Source: Epiperipatus broadwayi (taxonomy: Eukaryota; Onychophora; Udeonychophora; Euonychophora; Peripatidae). From it: a DNA stretch of 64,000 nucleotides. Position 1 is the first letter of the stretch. Each line of letters opens with the position of its first letter. Below are positions 23,773 through 35,119 of the stretch, one piece after another. The translations under genes and the position numbers were made by a program. Below the pieces are notes generated by a model. That model ran no database searches. It was not told where the DNA came from and saw nothing but the letters and a program-made list of their open reading frames with translations. The stretch lies in contig JAQFVV010000036.1 of assembly GCA_028023455.1 (NCBI GenBank), positions 4,465,576 through 4,529,575 on the forward strand. Reading direction: 5' to 3'.

Positions 23773-24925
23773 TACATAGTGTCAGTTTGACTCATCAACA
23801 ACTAAAATTTCGTTTCAAGATCACACCCACAGACTTCCCTTTATATTCCCTTTGCAAGTCTTGCAATATATTGAAAACTTTCACAACAATAAAAGAAAAT
23901 GGAATCTTAATATATGTACAAAAATGATGAAATTATGATTAGCAAATTTTGTTCATGAAGATGGACAATTCTTTCTGAAAAAAGACATTTCTATCATAAT
24001 CTTAAGACAATGTTCTGTATTAACTAAATTGCATAAATACCATGATATAAAAATTAAGATAATAAGGGCTAAAAATCTGTTGGTATCAGAAGCAATAACT
24101 TGCCTTCCATAAACCATCATCTTATAATAAAATGCAATCGGAGTTATTTTTTAATGGATACTTACTGCGAATTCATCGGTAACTCATATCTGAAGATCAC
24201 TTCCATTATATCCCGTCTGGTTATCTGAGATAAACATTCAATACGCAATGCAATAAATTAATTATCTAAATCACAAAAGACTCAAGAAATGCAAAAAATT
24301 TATTAATATTTAAGAAAATAGGAAAGAAGATATTTTATGTTAAATACTTATCTAGTAGTATATCAATTCTAAGCCAGAACTTTATTAATTAATATCATTT
24401 CAATCTACTAACAACGTAAAATTTGAGTGAATTCAAAAACAATATATATTTAATAGTTATAATAGTGTAATAGATCAATTTAGAAATTAAAATGTTATAA
24501 AATAAAATAATAAGTCATTATTTTTTTTTTCAATAACTTTCCAAGTTGTAAAAAGGTATTTGACTACATAACTGTGCCAGCATTACAATAATAACAACGA
24601 GAATACAAAATGGCCTAAAAGAATATTTTTTTAAGAATCAGGACAACAAACATATTGCCTCTGCAAATAAAAATAGAACTTTTATGGGAATATTTGAGTA
24701 CTAAAATGAAAATCTAAAACATTAAAAATAAATGGACTTTACATAACTCATTTAGAATATATAGGTCATGTTATATCAGAACATTGGAAATCATTACAGA
24801 AGTTATTAGATGCAAATAGAAATTAATAGAAAATATAAATGCTAAAAAGTCTAATGTTCATTGTCTGTTTAAAAAGGATATCAATGTTAGTAATATGAAA
24901 TGGATTTGATTGAAATAATTTAAAA
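23773..24925. other. AT-rich stretch without recognised genes
   Basis: Nothing recognised apart from homopolymers and short ORFs. Confidence 0.4.
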
Positions 24926-24929
24926 AATT

Positions 24930-25260
24930 AATTTGCCTAGATGCTGCTTCTTTATGGATTTTCTACTGAGATTTTAGAACTCATTGCCAAATATAAAAAA
25001 ATATCTGTCAAAATTAGCAAAGACAGATTGAAAGCAAACTATACAGGAAAACAAACAGGTGTTACTGGCATTGGAATAAAAATAAAAGCAAAATAGATAT
25101 AGTATTGGGATATTGTTAAAAGAGATTGACACAGATGGAAGATGCATATTGCAAATTGTATCCCAAACGATTGTAAAAGACCATATATAGAACGTAGAGA
25201 TGAAATAAAGAAATCTGCAGAGATGATGTAAACAAAAGTCATGACAATCAGAAAAAAGGG
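24930..25260 (+). mobile_element. Degraded RTE LINE C-terminal fragment
   Basis: Translation near 25095-25215 gives YWDIVKRD.HRWKMHIANCIPNDCKRPYIERRDEIKKSAEMM. This aligns by eye with the C-terminal end of RTE proteins, as in the better preserved NWIPRDCKRSRKRPHVRWMNEIRKCAGVMW at 31.2-31.35 kb. Stops interrupt it. Confidence 0.5.
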
Positions 25261-25454
25261 ATAGGCCTCAGATAACTTCAGCTTGCAAATGGTCAGAAAT
25301 TGTATATTTTAAATGTTTACATAATTGTTGAAAATATAATTTCATTATCGTCCCATGATTACAACAAATTACCACCTTTTTATATAGAAGTTTCAATTTT
25401 AAGTAATCTTAACATCTAATAAACCTAATAGTGAAAAAAAATATTTCTCATTAT

Positions 25455-25510
25455 TGTTATCATCATCATCATTATTATCATCATCATCATCATCATTATT
25501 ATTATTATAC
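25455..25510. repeat. (ATC)n/(ATT)n microsatellite
   Basis: Mixed TCATCATCAT and ATTATTATT trinucleotides. Confidence 0.9.
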
Positions 25511-25739
25511 ATTGTTGTATGCTTTTTTTAAAAAAAAAAATCTTAAACAAAAATTAAACCAACAGCTGAAATGGAAATCAATCTCCTTTTAGAATATGCA
25601 GGATTTTGGCTAAAATAAAACTTCTGAGAAACACATTCTCTCTTTAAATACAATGGAAAAAACGTTTTCAAAATAAAATCAGGACCAATGTTACTATTAC
25701 TTTTTTAATTTCTACTCACAATTATGTTTTTGGGCTATT

Positions 25740-26440
25740 TTGTTATTAATATTGCTTGTTATTAGATCTAGATTTTGCGGATAATGTGAGCGTTTATTGC
25801 AATAATATTTCAGTGCTGTTCAAGAAATATAAACGTTGTAAGAGTTATCAGATGAAGTAATAAATTAGGACTACAGATAAACAATAAAAAGCCTAAACTA
25901 ATCCTCAATGGATTTATTCATAAAAAGAAAACAAATATCTGTAATTCATGGATTAGAATAAGTTAACCGGCGATTATCTTGATTATATTATTAGCAAACA
26001 TGAAAAATGTAGATGAAATTAATCATAGGATTAAACATGAAATACTTTTGGTAAAAATAAATTAATGAAAGATGTAATGTTGATGTGTTTGAAATGGAAA
26101 TATGTTTTACCAATTCTTACTTATGGATTCCAGGCTTGGGCATTTAAATAAAAGCAATATAAAAACTGTGATGACCTTCAACAAAGTATGGAATGATGTA
26201 TATTGAGAGTAATAAGATAATATATGGATGGGAGAAAATAATATGTATCATTGATTTTATTGAAAGAATTAAGAGACTGAGAATGCTGGATTGGATATAT
26301 CATTAGAAGAGATAGCAAGGAACTGTAGAAAGCTTGGTGAAAGAGAGATTCTGTGACATGGATGGATAAAAAAAATAGTGGAGTGATGTAAAAAATGGAG
26401 GCTAGGGATTGAAAAAAGTGATTGTAATTGGAATGTCATA
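25740..26440 (+). mobile_element. Degraded RTE LINE reverse transcriptase to C-terminus
   Basis: LLDLDFADNVSV (catalytic FADD decayed to FADN) is followed by YLDYIISK, then VLPILTYGFQAWAF at about 26105-26150, QQSMEXCILRVIR and GWIGYIIRRDS-type residues to about 26330. That order is typical of an RTE reverse transcriptase thumb and C-terminus. There are many stops and it is an old copy. Confidence 0.65.
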
Positions 26441-26504
26441 ATCCCTAATTTTTGAATATGATAATATCTCTGAATTAAAAAGGATTTTCAAAATGTAGCA
26501 ACTA

Positions 26505-26612
26505 TCACCTGTCTTGCATTGGTGGTCGGACTGCCTTGCACTTGCAGGCAGTTGCCCGGGTTGCGGGTTCGTGTCCCGGCCGGTGCTATGACACTTAAAA
26601 AAAAGTAGTTGT
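26505..26612 (+). mobile_element. tRNA-derived SINE, family 1
   Basis: TGGTCGGACTG (A-box-like) and GCGGGTTCGTGTCCCGGC (a near-perfect B box) precede GGTGCTATGACAC and an A run. It is the same head and tail as the SINE at 27.7 kb. Confidence 0.8.
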
Positions 26613-26639
26613 ACCCAGTGCAATCTATAGCCAACAATA

Positions 26640-26895
26640 GATACTAAAAGGCTGTGTGCCAACATTCCTATCAAGTGTTTCCTTATCCAATACCCCTTTT
26701 CTACCTTGTGGCTTTCATCAGTGAAATCCTTGTATGTAAATGCAATGTACCTAGATTTTTGATCTAATGCAGTCTGCCAGAAGACTTTTTAGTTAACTGT
26801 AAAGCCATGAGCCCAAAATGAAAACCATAATGTTTCAATCCAAGTTTATTTATTTGTATTGTCATACAGATTTGAACTCAGTTCAGTATCGATAT
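26640..26895 (-). repeat. Hammerhead-like repeat family copy
   Basis: On the minus strand, CTGATGA (26721-26715) is followed by AAGCC-ACAA-GGTA and GAAAA, a plausible short stem II and GAAA. Flanks (TTTGGGCTCATGGCTTT, TCTGGCAGACTGCATTAGATC) resemble the neighbour at 26.98-27.30 kb and the family copies at 17.6 and 60.9 kb. Confidence 0.55.
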
Positions 26896-26984
26896 ATTTT
26901 GTAATAACCACAGTTGCCATCATTATTTGGCCAGAATTGCTAACAAACAACTAAAATATAACATGACCACTATTTCTTATGCAT

Positions 26985-27300
26985 ACACAATCTGGTAAAA
27001 TTATAGCAATTTTCTCCATCAGCAGTGCCTCCTAGTGCAAGCCATAGAAATCAATGGATGCCAGAAGGTTTATGCATCAAAATCTTTTATCTACTACCTA
27101 TATATTTACTATCCTCAGTCTAGATTAATAGCTTATGACCTTCATCAGTGATAAATCTTGGACATGAAAACACTGCATCTAGATCTTTAGATCTAATGCA
27201 ACTCTCTTGCAGCCACCTTTTGATTTGACTATAAAACTATCATTACAGAATGAAAACACATGGATATTTCAATCCATGTTTATTCACTCGCATGGTCGCA
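26985..27300 (-). repeat. Hammerhead-like repeat family copy
   Basis: The minus strand contains CTGATGA (27148-27142) followed by AGGTCATAAGCTATTAATCTAGACTG, with GAAA lost. It carries family marks such as GATTTTGATGCATAAACCTTCTGG and the GGCACTGC end seen at 17.7 and 61.05 kb. Confidence 0.55.
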
Positions 27301-27724
27301 TAGATGTTTAATGTGGGTTTTTTTTTTTCATTTTGGATTCACAGCGTTATAGTTAACAAAATGATAAAAAGTGGCAGAGTAAATTTCTCTAAGTTCATTT
27401 TTTTAGGATCGCATTCAATTTGATATTTGCAACAAGAATCATACTTCCAAGCTACCGTATATAGTCCTGTACATATACAACTAATAGCACTCAATGAGTA
27501 ACAAAAATAGTACCATCTGGAAAAACAAGATGATAGCAATATAACCTAATTCTCTAAGAACAGCTATTTTTATGCAAGCAATTGCCCACAAGCAACCCAA
27601 TGGCCATCTGATCACTTAGATGATTAAATTCATGTGCACTTTTGCTACAACAGCTGACTAATGTTTTTAGTAGAGAATCTCAAAAATTTCGTGTACATTT
27701 TCATTATCGTATGACAATGTCTTT

Positions 27725-27835
27725 TTTTTTTTTCATATGTCATAGCATCGTCCGGGAGGCGAACCCACAACCGTCTGCAACCAACTACTTGCTTGCAAGG
27801 TGGCTACGATGACCTCTCGACTAACAACGCTTGTC
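27725..27835 (-). mobile_element. tRNA-derived SINE, family 1, with 15-bp target-site duplication
   Basis: On the minus strand the order is TTAGTCGAGAGG (A box), GTGGGTTCGCCTCCCGG (B box), GATGCTATGACATATGAAAA. TATGACAATGTCTTT flanks it at 27710-27724 and 27836-27850. Exact duplication and an intact B box indicate a relatively recent retroposition. Confidence 0.9.
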
Positions 27836-27850
27836 TATGACAATGTCTTT

Positions 27851-28430
27851 GTTTTGTTTTTAAGTCAGTTAATCACTATCATGATATGTTTACCTTCTAA
27901 TAATCTATAGGTCGTAGTTTGCTTGTTTATAAACTTAATACTTTAAAAAAGTCTGCTAATTATGAGGAAACTTTTCATCTCTATAAAATAAAATTCAAAC
28001 TTTAACTAGGTTTGAACGTCAGATCAATGGCGTGCAGGTTTGCTCTTGTACAAATTTGACAACCATAACAGTTGCTAAAATGTGTTTTGTTTTCAATTAC
28101 CATAAACAATTTAATAATTTTAGTATATTTATATATGCATAAAAACTGTTTTCAGCGCTAAAAATTGCTTTTCCGAATAATAGAGTCTTGTTTTGTTTTT
28201 TTTCAAAAAAATTGAATTTACTTCAGTAAGTTATATTTATGTACGTGCATTGCTAATGAAACCTTTAATGTTTCAGCTTTCTCATATTTTAAAAACCGCC
28301 TCAAATAAATCGAGAGATTTGAATGATATACGTATATTTCCGCAGAAAAATAGTTAATAATTATGCTACAAAGCATTAATTAGCGTGATTTCAGTTTTGT
28401 AGATATTCTAAGTAGTTTGCTTTTGTTTAT
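27851..28430. other. AT-rich stretch upstream of the Pro-rich ORF
   Basis: No coding or repeat signal recognised; it probably includes distal promoter sequence of the downstream gene. Confidence 0.35.
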
Positions 28431-28433
28431 CAA

Positions 28434-28441
28434 TGACGTCA
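28434..28441. promoter_or_regulatory. CRE palindrome TGACGTCA upstream of Pro-rich ORF
   Basis: A full 8-bp cAMP response element lies about 260 bases before the ATG at 28695 and about 110 before a TATA-like box. Such sites bind CREB/CREM/ATF factors. Function is inferred from sequence and spacing only. Confidence 0.4.
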
Positions 28442-28552
28442 TAAAGACTATCTTCATTCGAAATAGAACGTAAAATGTTCTAAATAATTTCTTTACTAAA
28501 TAAAATAAGTTTATAAAAATTTTAAAAAAATGAATAAAAAGAGATAAATAGG

Positions 28553-28563
28553 TATAATATATA
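28553..28563 (+). promoter_or_regulatory. TATA-like box
   Basis: TATAATATATA lies 130-140 bases before the start codon at 28695, which would give a 5' UTR of about 100 bases. TATA-like strings are frequent in this DNA, so position is the main support. Confidence 0.3.
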
Positions 28564-28694
28564 CATGCAATTCTTTCTGTTATTTATCCCGTTCAAATTT
28601 GACGTCTAATTTCAAAATCGGATTTTAATTGACTTTTTCCTTTTACAAAAAAAGAAAAAAGGTAAGTTTTTAACTATCAGTTTCAAAGATAATC

Positions 28695-29213
28695 ATGTTT
28701 AATTCACAACCTCAGTATATTAGTCCCTACCAATTTGGAACACTTCCGCCCAATGTTCAAAAATCGATGTCTACACCAGTTAATCCAATGATGGCTGGTG
28801 GACAACCACAAATTATGCCAGGTAACATGTTATCTACGATGCCACCTTCGGAACCTCCTAACATGCAAGCAGCAATGAATTCCGGGCAAAACAAACCTGA
28901 AATGATTCAGAATCCAAATGTCCAACCTGTAAATGCAGTCCCTAATATGGGAACTAATATGGCTCCACAACAAGCACCTATGATGGGTTATCCACCAATA
29001 GTTGTAGTCCAACCACCTATGATGACAAATCAACCATATTGTCCACCAGGATATAATCCTCAATATCCTCAGCACCAGTGTCGTCATTCACAACATCGTT
29101 TTCCTGCTCAGTGTCCTCATCATCAGCAACATACTCCATACCAACAGCACAATCAACCACCGATGCCTACTGTTCAATGGTTTAATGGCCCTCCTGGGCA
29201 AAGACCATTCTAA
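28695..29213 (+). CDS. Pro/Gln/Met/His-rich protein of unknown function
   Basis: An intact 172-codon ORF runs from ATG to TAA with visibly higher G+C than its surroundings. It is open in a region where chance ORFs are short. I do not recognise the protein. Residues 1-60 hold PQYISPYQFGTLPP and Met/Pro repeats (NPMMAGGQPQIMPGNML); 60-110 are MAPQQAPMMGYPPIVVVQPPMM; 115-160 are His/Gln/Cys-rich (QHQCRHSQHRFPAQCPHHQQH); the end is QWFNGPPGQRPF. No signal peptide, membrane segment or folded domain is evident, so it is likely disordered. A GGTAAGT at 28661-28667 and a pyrimidine-AG at 28680, 14 bases before the ATG, could be splice (or trans-splice) sites. ATTAAA at 29325-29330 may serve polyadenylation. 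It could be a complete single-exon gene or one coding exon. Confidence 0.7.
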   Translation: MFNSQPQYISPYQFGTLPPNVQKSMSTPVNPMMAGGQPQIMPGNMLSTMPPSEPPNMQAAMNSGQNKPEMIQNPNVQPVNAVPNMGTNMAPQQAPMMGYPPIVVVQPPMMTNQPYCPPGYNPQYPQHQCRHSQHRFPAQCPHHQQHTPYQQHNQPPMPTVQWFNGPPGQRPF

Positions 29214-29330
29214 AACAAAATCGCATTGTTGCCTAAATGTTTAACTATAATAATATATTTTAAAAAAATCTGTACATGTAAAACTCGAAACTTTTCACAA
29301 TGCTCTTTGAAACAAATAATATTTATTAAA

Positions 29331-30150
29331 TTTTTCAGCTTATAAAAATCATAACTGTAGTATATCAATAATTTAAATATGTATAATCTACGCGTGTATA
29401 TATATGTGCATATATAACAAATTTCAAAACGCAGTGAAATAAGAGGGTTAAATTCAAATTCAATCTATTTTGAAAAAAAATTATACAACTTAGAAAATTT
29501 TGCTGACAATCTGTCTTTATATATGTGTGCGGGCTCGCGAGTATATGCTGAGTAATGTTAACAACACACACACACACATATATATATATAAAATTTCCAA
29601 CTAGTTAATCAAACTATATGTTACAAAAAAATTTAATGTACACAAACACCTTATAGATGTTAATGCTGAGTCAAGTTTATAGACTTTGAACAACTTTATG
29701 TATTTATTGATAAATTTAAATACTCCAACATGTTGTAGATAAAATACCTTAATTAATATATTTAAATTGCAATTTCAAATTCAATCAAAAGGTAGATTAT
29801 TCTAATACATTTACTTGTGCTATAAATATTAGGAGTGATACGAAATATTTTGTCTAATAAAGGATTAATAATCTTTAAGTATTTAAAGCAGATATCCAAA
29901 ATGTGATTTAGGGAAGTTTAACACTTGTAGTTAAATTATAATTTATATACATGTTTAAAAGAGTATTTTAGATGAATTTATAATAGAATAAATATTATTG
30001 TAATGCTTTTTAAAATGGCAACATACACAAATGTCTACAAACACACACACACACTCTCTCTCTATATATATATACATTTAAAAAAATTAATAAATAACTC
30101 CAGAGATAAAACCATTTATAAATAAAAAAATGTGTCATTTATAAATGAAT
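29331..30150. other. AT-rich stretch with short microsatellites
   Basis: Contains (CA)n(TA)n near 29562-29591 and (CA)n(CT)n(TA)n at about 30040-30075. No gene seen. Confidence 0.5.
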
Positions 30151-30475
30151 ATGTAGGTGTGGCAGTGGATTTATAGGTGAATGGAGATGTACGTTGGAAA
30201 AAAAAACTAAAAAGCACGTGCTATTATTAAAACGGGTTCAGAAATCGAAACAAAATTGTATAGTAGATAATAATATTTCAGAATTTGTTTTTTATGACCA
30301 TAATAAGTCACGTATTTATGGTTTTGACTTCAATTTTAATAATGTAAAAATATTGCAAATTGAAAAAAATAATAAAAAAAAAATAATAAAGGAAGCTATG
30401 CTAATATACAAATGTAAACATGACTTAATTAACAGGCAGGCAGCAAACGTTAAAATCACGAAATTGTGAGAAGGT
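30150..30475 (+). mobile_element. Penelope-like element nuclease C-terminal fragment
   Basis: The open frame from about 30158 reads CGSGFIGEWRCTLEKKTKKHVLLLKR (the YIG half of GIY-YIG, here FIG). It continues ISEFVFYDHNKS...FNFNNVKILQIEKNNKKKIIKEAMLIYKCKHDLINRQAA, the typical C-terminal half with the conserved Glu, and stops at 30469. The front half of the nuclease and the RT are missing. Confidence 0.7.
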
Positions 30476-30534
30476 TAGCCTTTCAAAGTTTTAGTTGACA
30501 AAGATTACTAGGATGTGGATAAAATTTTTAATTA

Positions 30535-31110
30535 TTTAATTACTGTATTTACAAATATTCAATTGTATAATTACTGTATATTGCTTTGAAAAAATACAGA
30601 TATCGAATAATATTATAATTGCTTGGAAAAGGGGTGTTACATTGAATAATTTATTAAATAATACAAAAGAAATTTTTGCTAGAAAGACTATTCCTGGTGT
30701 AGTATATTTTATCCCATGTTTATTTTGTAAGAAGGTATACATAGGTCAGAGTAATTTTAGTTTAAATGAAAGGATAAAGGTTCATAAAAGTAGAGTTAAA
30801 AATAGATATCTTAGTTCTGCTTTGTATGTCCATGAAAAAGATACAGGCCATACTATTAATTTTGATGAAGCTAAGGTTGTTTTCTTTGAGAGAAATGAAA
30901 TCAAAAGAAGAATTAAAGAATCTTTATTATTGAAAATTTATTATTCTGAAGCAATTAACTTATTTAAGAGTTCTTTTAATATTAAGGGTGGATGGGAAGT
31001 GATTGGATTTGTGGGTAATGGTTAATATTATATATATTGTATAGTTTTTGTAGTTCTTCACACTTGAGAAGTCTGCTTGTAGCAGTGAAACCTTTGGTTG
31101 TGTTTTAATA
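30535..31110 (+). mobile_element. Penelope-like element, complete GIY-YIG domain and 3' end
   Basis: The ORF at 30642-31025 encodes PGVVYFIPCLFCKKVYIGQS (GIY-YIG as VVY...YIG), the catalytic-region Arg in LNERIKVHK, SALYVHEKDTGHTINFDEAKVV and KRRIKESLLLKIYY with the conserved Glu. All key nuclease positions look present. It belongs to a different PLE family from the fragment just upstream. The preceding AT-rich stretch at 30536-30640 resembles 34330-34400. A decayed hammerhead at 31060-31103 lies just past the stop, where PLE terminal ribozymes sit. Confidence 0.8.
31060..31103 (+). ncRNA. Decayed hammerhead ribozyme at PLE 3' end
   Basis: All three helices can form. Stem I is ACAC (31060-31063)/GTGT (31100-31103), stem II CTGCT (31073-31077)/AGCAG (31081-31085), stem III ACC (31090-31092)/GGT (31096-31098) after GAAA. 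The core strand reads TTGAGAA instead of CTGATGA, so catalysis has probably been lost while the fold survives. Confidence 0.6.
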
Positions 31111-31172
31111 TTATTTTTATGCTGATCTAGTTGAATTTTGGATTTGAGGTAATTTTAATTATATATATATCA

Positions 31173-31352
31173 TCAACCATTATCAATCCACTGCAGGATG
31201 AAGGTCTCTCCAAGTTCAATCCATCTTCTCCAATCTTTAGCTTCTCTTTTCCACATCACCCCTGCACACTTTCTTATTTCATTCATCCATCTCACATGTG
31301 GTCTCTTTCTGGATCTTTTACAATCTCTTGGAATCCAGTTTATATATATATA
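31173..31352 (-). mobile_element. RTE LINE 3' end
   Basis: The minus strand encodes NWIPRDCKRSRKRPHVRWMNEIRKCAGVMWKREAKDWRRWIELGETFILQWIDNG, the well-known RTE C-terminus. It is followed by TGATGAT and a TA repeat, the usual short-repeat tail of RTE elements. The 5' side is truncated within a TA repeat near 31340. Related 3' ends lie at 35.12 and 59.95 kb. Confidence 0.85.
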
Positions 31353-31935
31353 TATATGTATATTCAAGATGTGATTGAATGATATTCTAATTTTTGATGA
31401 AATTATGACTTTCATTTTAAATATAGCGTCATTATATCTATACATTTCCTCAAAGACATGGATAAAATACTGCCTTATTAAATCAATAGAGGAAATAACT
31501 TCACCATGTATTTATTATATATATATTGCTAATTATGTTCTTCACAATTGGGAAATATCTAGTCACTATTTTTAGGAAATAAATCTAGAAGAAAGACTAT
31601 AACAAATTTACGAAACTATATTATAAGTAAAAATTTCAATTTTTATAATTTTAAACTAATTAATTGTTCATGAGAGTTTAAATTTTGAATTTTAGTTCTT
31701 ATTTCATAAAATAATTTAACATTTTAAACTAAAAAATCTTTCTTTTTGTGATGTATGTAGAAAAAAGTATTAACTGGTGATAATAAATATTAGTAGTAAC
31801 ATAAAACACAAAATAACCAAAGTTATCTATTATATAATCATTTTCAGTAGGAAACTTTAAATTTGGCTGAATTTGAAAATAGTTTTGCAGAGAATTGAAA
31901 ATACATTTGTGTTTTATAACTCATTATTACCATTG
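31353..31935. other. AT-rich stretch without recognised genes
   Basis: Nothing recognised. Confidence 0.4.
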
Positions 31936-31949
31936 ATGCTTTATTGTTT

Positions 31950-32046
31950 TTTCCCATTTGTCATAGCATCAGCTGGGAAGCGAACCCGCTAACCCGGGAC
32001 AACTGCTTGTAAAGCAGCTGTCGCTGATCTCTCGACGTCGATCAAT
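31950..32046 (-). mobile_element. tRNA-derived SINE, family 1
   Basis: Minus strand: GTCGAGAGATCAGCG (A-box region), AGCGGGTTCGCTTCCCAGC (B box), GATGCTATGACAAATGGGAAAA. TTATTGTTTT on both sides (about 31941 and 32045) is a possible target duplication. Confidence 0.85.
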
Positions 32047-32055
32047 TATTGTTTT

Positions 32056-34220
32056 CTATTGCAATAATTATTCTATAACAAATATTTTTATTTGTATTAT
32101 AGGTATGTTATACTTAAAACTTTCATTTCTTCCCACATTTAGGAAATATATCAATAAAAATATATAAGTTTCAAATGCCCCATCTCCCTGCAATAATAAA
32201 ATTATACTTTTTGTTTAAGAATGTGTGGAGCAGTGAAAGTTATAAATAAGTATCTCAAAAGTATTGTATATCGAAAAACATAATGTTGTTCAATGTAACC
32301 ATTTATATTTAATTAAAAACACATATATATTAATCTTAAACTGAGGCTTAAAGTTTATATCTGAACTAGGAATGGAATCTTCATAATAATTAGTAATTAC
32401 CATGAATGTATTTTTCTAAACTGGTTGCTGTCAAACTTTACTGAAAATTTAAAGTATGTAAATTAAATAGTAATATATAGATTATTAATAGAAATGTAGA
32501 AAAATGAAAAGATAGTATAATGATAAATAGGCAAATATAAACAAATAGGTAGGTGTGTAGATTAATGCCCATATACTTAGATATATAGATATACTGATAT
32601 GCAGAATGTCAAAGAGAAAATGTCAGAAAACAGATTCCCAAATATATAAACAGAAATAATTATTTAGATATACAGCAAATATAGAATCAAAATAACATTG
32701 AAAGATATATATATATAGATAAACCCAAATATACGGCTAAATAAATAGATAGATAAATGGATATATGTATTAATAGATGAATCATCAAAAAGATATTATT
32801 TAGTTACATAATTTCTTTTATTCAGTAGATATCTTGCTATTTTTAAAGAGTGAAACAGAAAAAAAAACATCAATTTCTACACATCCTCATGAAATAGCAG
32901 TTGATTAGTCTGTTTCTTTGTTTTTTTCTCTGGTGAATTATAATGCTTTAGATTTTTTTTGCAACCCAAAGCTATTTTATCAAGCTATTTTATTTTTTTT
33001 ACATGGATTTAAAAATTGAATGCATCTCATTTAACATGACAAAAGTAAAAGAACTAATATATCTTTTTTCACTCATTTAACCCTCTATTGAGATCAGCAA
33101 AGAGCATATTTTGAAAGATGGCATTTGTTTTGTAAGGCAAGGGAAAGAAATGTCAAACATGGTTGACATAAAAAACTCAAAAAATAGATTTTTGATTAGT
33201 GGAGGGAATGTATAAAATTGATGTTTAAGATTAAGATTTCAACATAAAATTACTGAAAATTAAAATTGTCATTATAATCATAAAGAAGGAAATCATCTCG
33301 AATTTATTTTAAATTTTTAAAAGCAATGTGCTTACTAAAGACAATCAATAACAAGGAATAATTGAAGTAAAAATATAAAATTATTGCTGAATAAATAATT
33401 ACAAAAACCTACATACAACAAATACAAAAAAAATTTTTTGGTATTTTTTAAACATTTCAAATAAAAAAAAACCATTTCAAAATCATTACCAAAAAACCCC
33501 ATAAGAATTAGATAATTGTGCCATTTATAAAAGAAAAATGATCAAATTGGAGGACATATATATATATATATTTCTCCATTAGTTAATAACTTCTTTACAT
33601 AAATATTTTGGGAGACAGGCATTGAATAAAATAATCATTTTTTATTTTAATCTGTATAAAAACTTTACCTCTCGAATCCCATTCTCCTACAACTACATAG
33701 TTTGTTAAATCAATTTATTTTATTGTTTTCAGGTACTGCTTTTCCAAAATATAGCTATAACTCTTTCATTGTATTCAACAATTTATATGTTTATAAATAG
33801 AACAAATGTTTTCAAAAACATGAGAAATTATGTTGCACATTATTTTGGCTTCCCTCCCCATCAATTTGCCTACCATTTTTTTTTTTTTATAAATTCACTG
33901 TGATATATTTATGAAATATTATCTCAATTTATTTTTTTTCACTGATGTCACTTAATATAATGCTTTTTTTCCCCAAACGAAATAGCTTCATTTTTCATTT
34001 GGATATTGTTCAAATATCTAATTTCATGCTACATAGATGATAAACCGGCTTTGATTCTGAATACCATTTTGGAGATTGTAAATAATTAAACAGGATCCTT
34101 TAAGGACTGAAAGAAATCATTGATTTATGCAGAAAACTAGTATAGAATACAAACCAAAAAAGGTTTTATTTTCATATGCAAGCACACACGCATATATATA
34201 TATATGTAATCTTATAATTG
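32056..34220. other. AT-rich stretch with a degenerate GATA-like tract
   Basis: Between about 32545 and 32780 interrupted TAGATA/AGATAT units suggest an old tetranucleotide array. The remainder shows no genes or recognised elements. Confidence 0.45.
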
Positions 34221-34224
34221 AGTC

Positions 34225-34345
34225 TTTATAAATACAGTAATTAGATATATGTAATGTATAACTTTAAAAAATTTATTCATTTAGGAGGCTTTCGACTATC
34301 CTCCTAGTCTTTGTCAACTATTTACATTTATCTAATTACTATATA
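34225..34345 (-). repeat. Small foldback with decayed PLE-type hammerhead
   Basis: CAGTAATTAGATATATGTAA and its approximate inverse TTACATTTATCTAATTACT flank a ribozyme-like core. Minus strand: TTGACAA (34317-34311), stem II GACTA/TAGTC (5 bp, 34309-34305 with 34298-34294), then GAAA (34293-34290). Two core positions differ from CUGANGA. The loop of stem II (GGAGGA) can pair with the following CCTCCT. Confidence 0.5.
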
Positions 34346-34982
34346 AATATTCAATTACCAAAATTACATATATTGATTTGAAGAAATACAGGCATTGAAT
34401 TATTATATATATGTGTGTGTGTGAAACAAGAGTAGTTCTACAATTTTCTATATACTAATAAAAGTTATAGCAAGTTTTCAGCATTCAAGACGCAAGCTGG
34501 GTAAAAGTTTATTTATTAGTATAAAGAAATTGAATTAATACCAGGTTCATGTGTTATTATTTTGTCTGCTTTATATATATAAATTATATTTATATTTGCC
34601 TGTATCAAGTTTACAGGAGTTTCTTTCTTTAATACCAACAACTTGAGATAAAAAACATGAGTGCTTGATGTTTTAGCATAAAATACATGTTAGAGGTGTT
34701 TAGTTTTCAAATATTTATATTTAATTATTTCGATGATATGTGGTAGAAGGAAAATTTTAGATATATATATAAACATAAAATTAACAGTCTAAAATATATA
34801 TAATTAAGAGAAACAAATGACTCTCCGGTTATAAATAAATAACATTCTATATGTTTAGCAATGATTAAGATTGGAATGCTTATAATCTTTTCTTTGCCAA
34901 CATTGATGCAAACTTTATAATGAAATTAATATATGAGTCGGATGGAAATTTAGCATTAATAATTATTAAACTAATAATTATA

Positions 34983-35084
34983 GTCAAGCATTGGTGGCCT
35001 AGTAGTTAGCATAGCTGCCTTCCAAGCAGCTGGCCTGGATTCGCTTCCTGGTCAACGCATTTGACATATGAGGAAAAAAACAAC
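34983..35084 (+). mobile_element. tRNA-derived SINE, family 2, with 14-bp target-site duplication
   Basis: GTGGCCTAGTAGTTAGCATAG is an A-box region and GGATTCGCTTCCTGG a B box. The tail GCATTTGACATATGAGG-A(n) ends the element. AACTAATAATTATA flanks it at 34969-34982 and 35085-35098. Confidence 0.92.
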
Positions 35085-35119
35085 AACTAATAATTATAAA
35101 AGGATGTAGAGATAATTTT

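Noticed and set aside
27725-35084. tRNA genes
   Set aside because: The A/B-box sequences found all have SINE tails and duplications, with no foldable acceptor stem, so they are SINEs and not functional tRNA genes.
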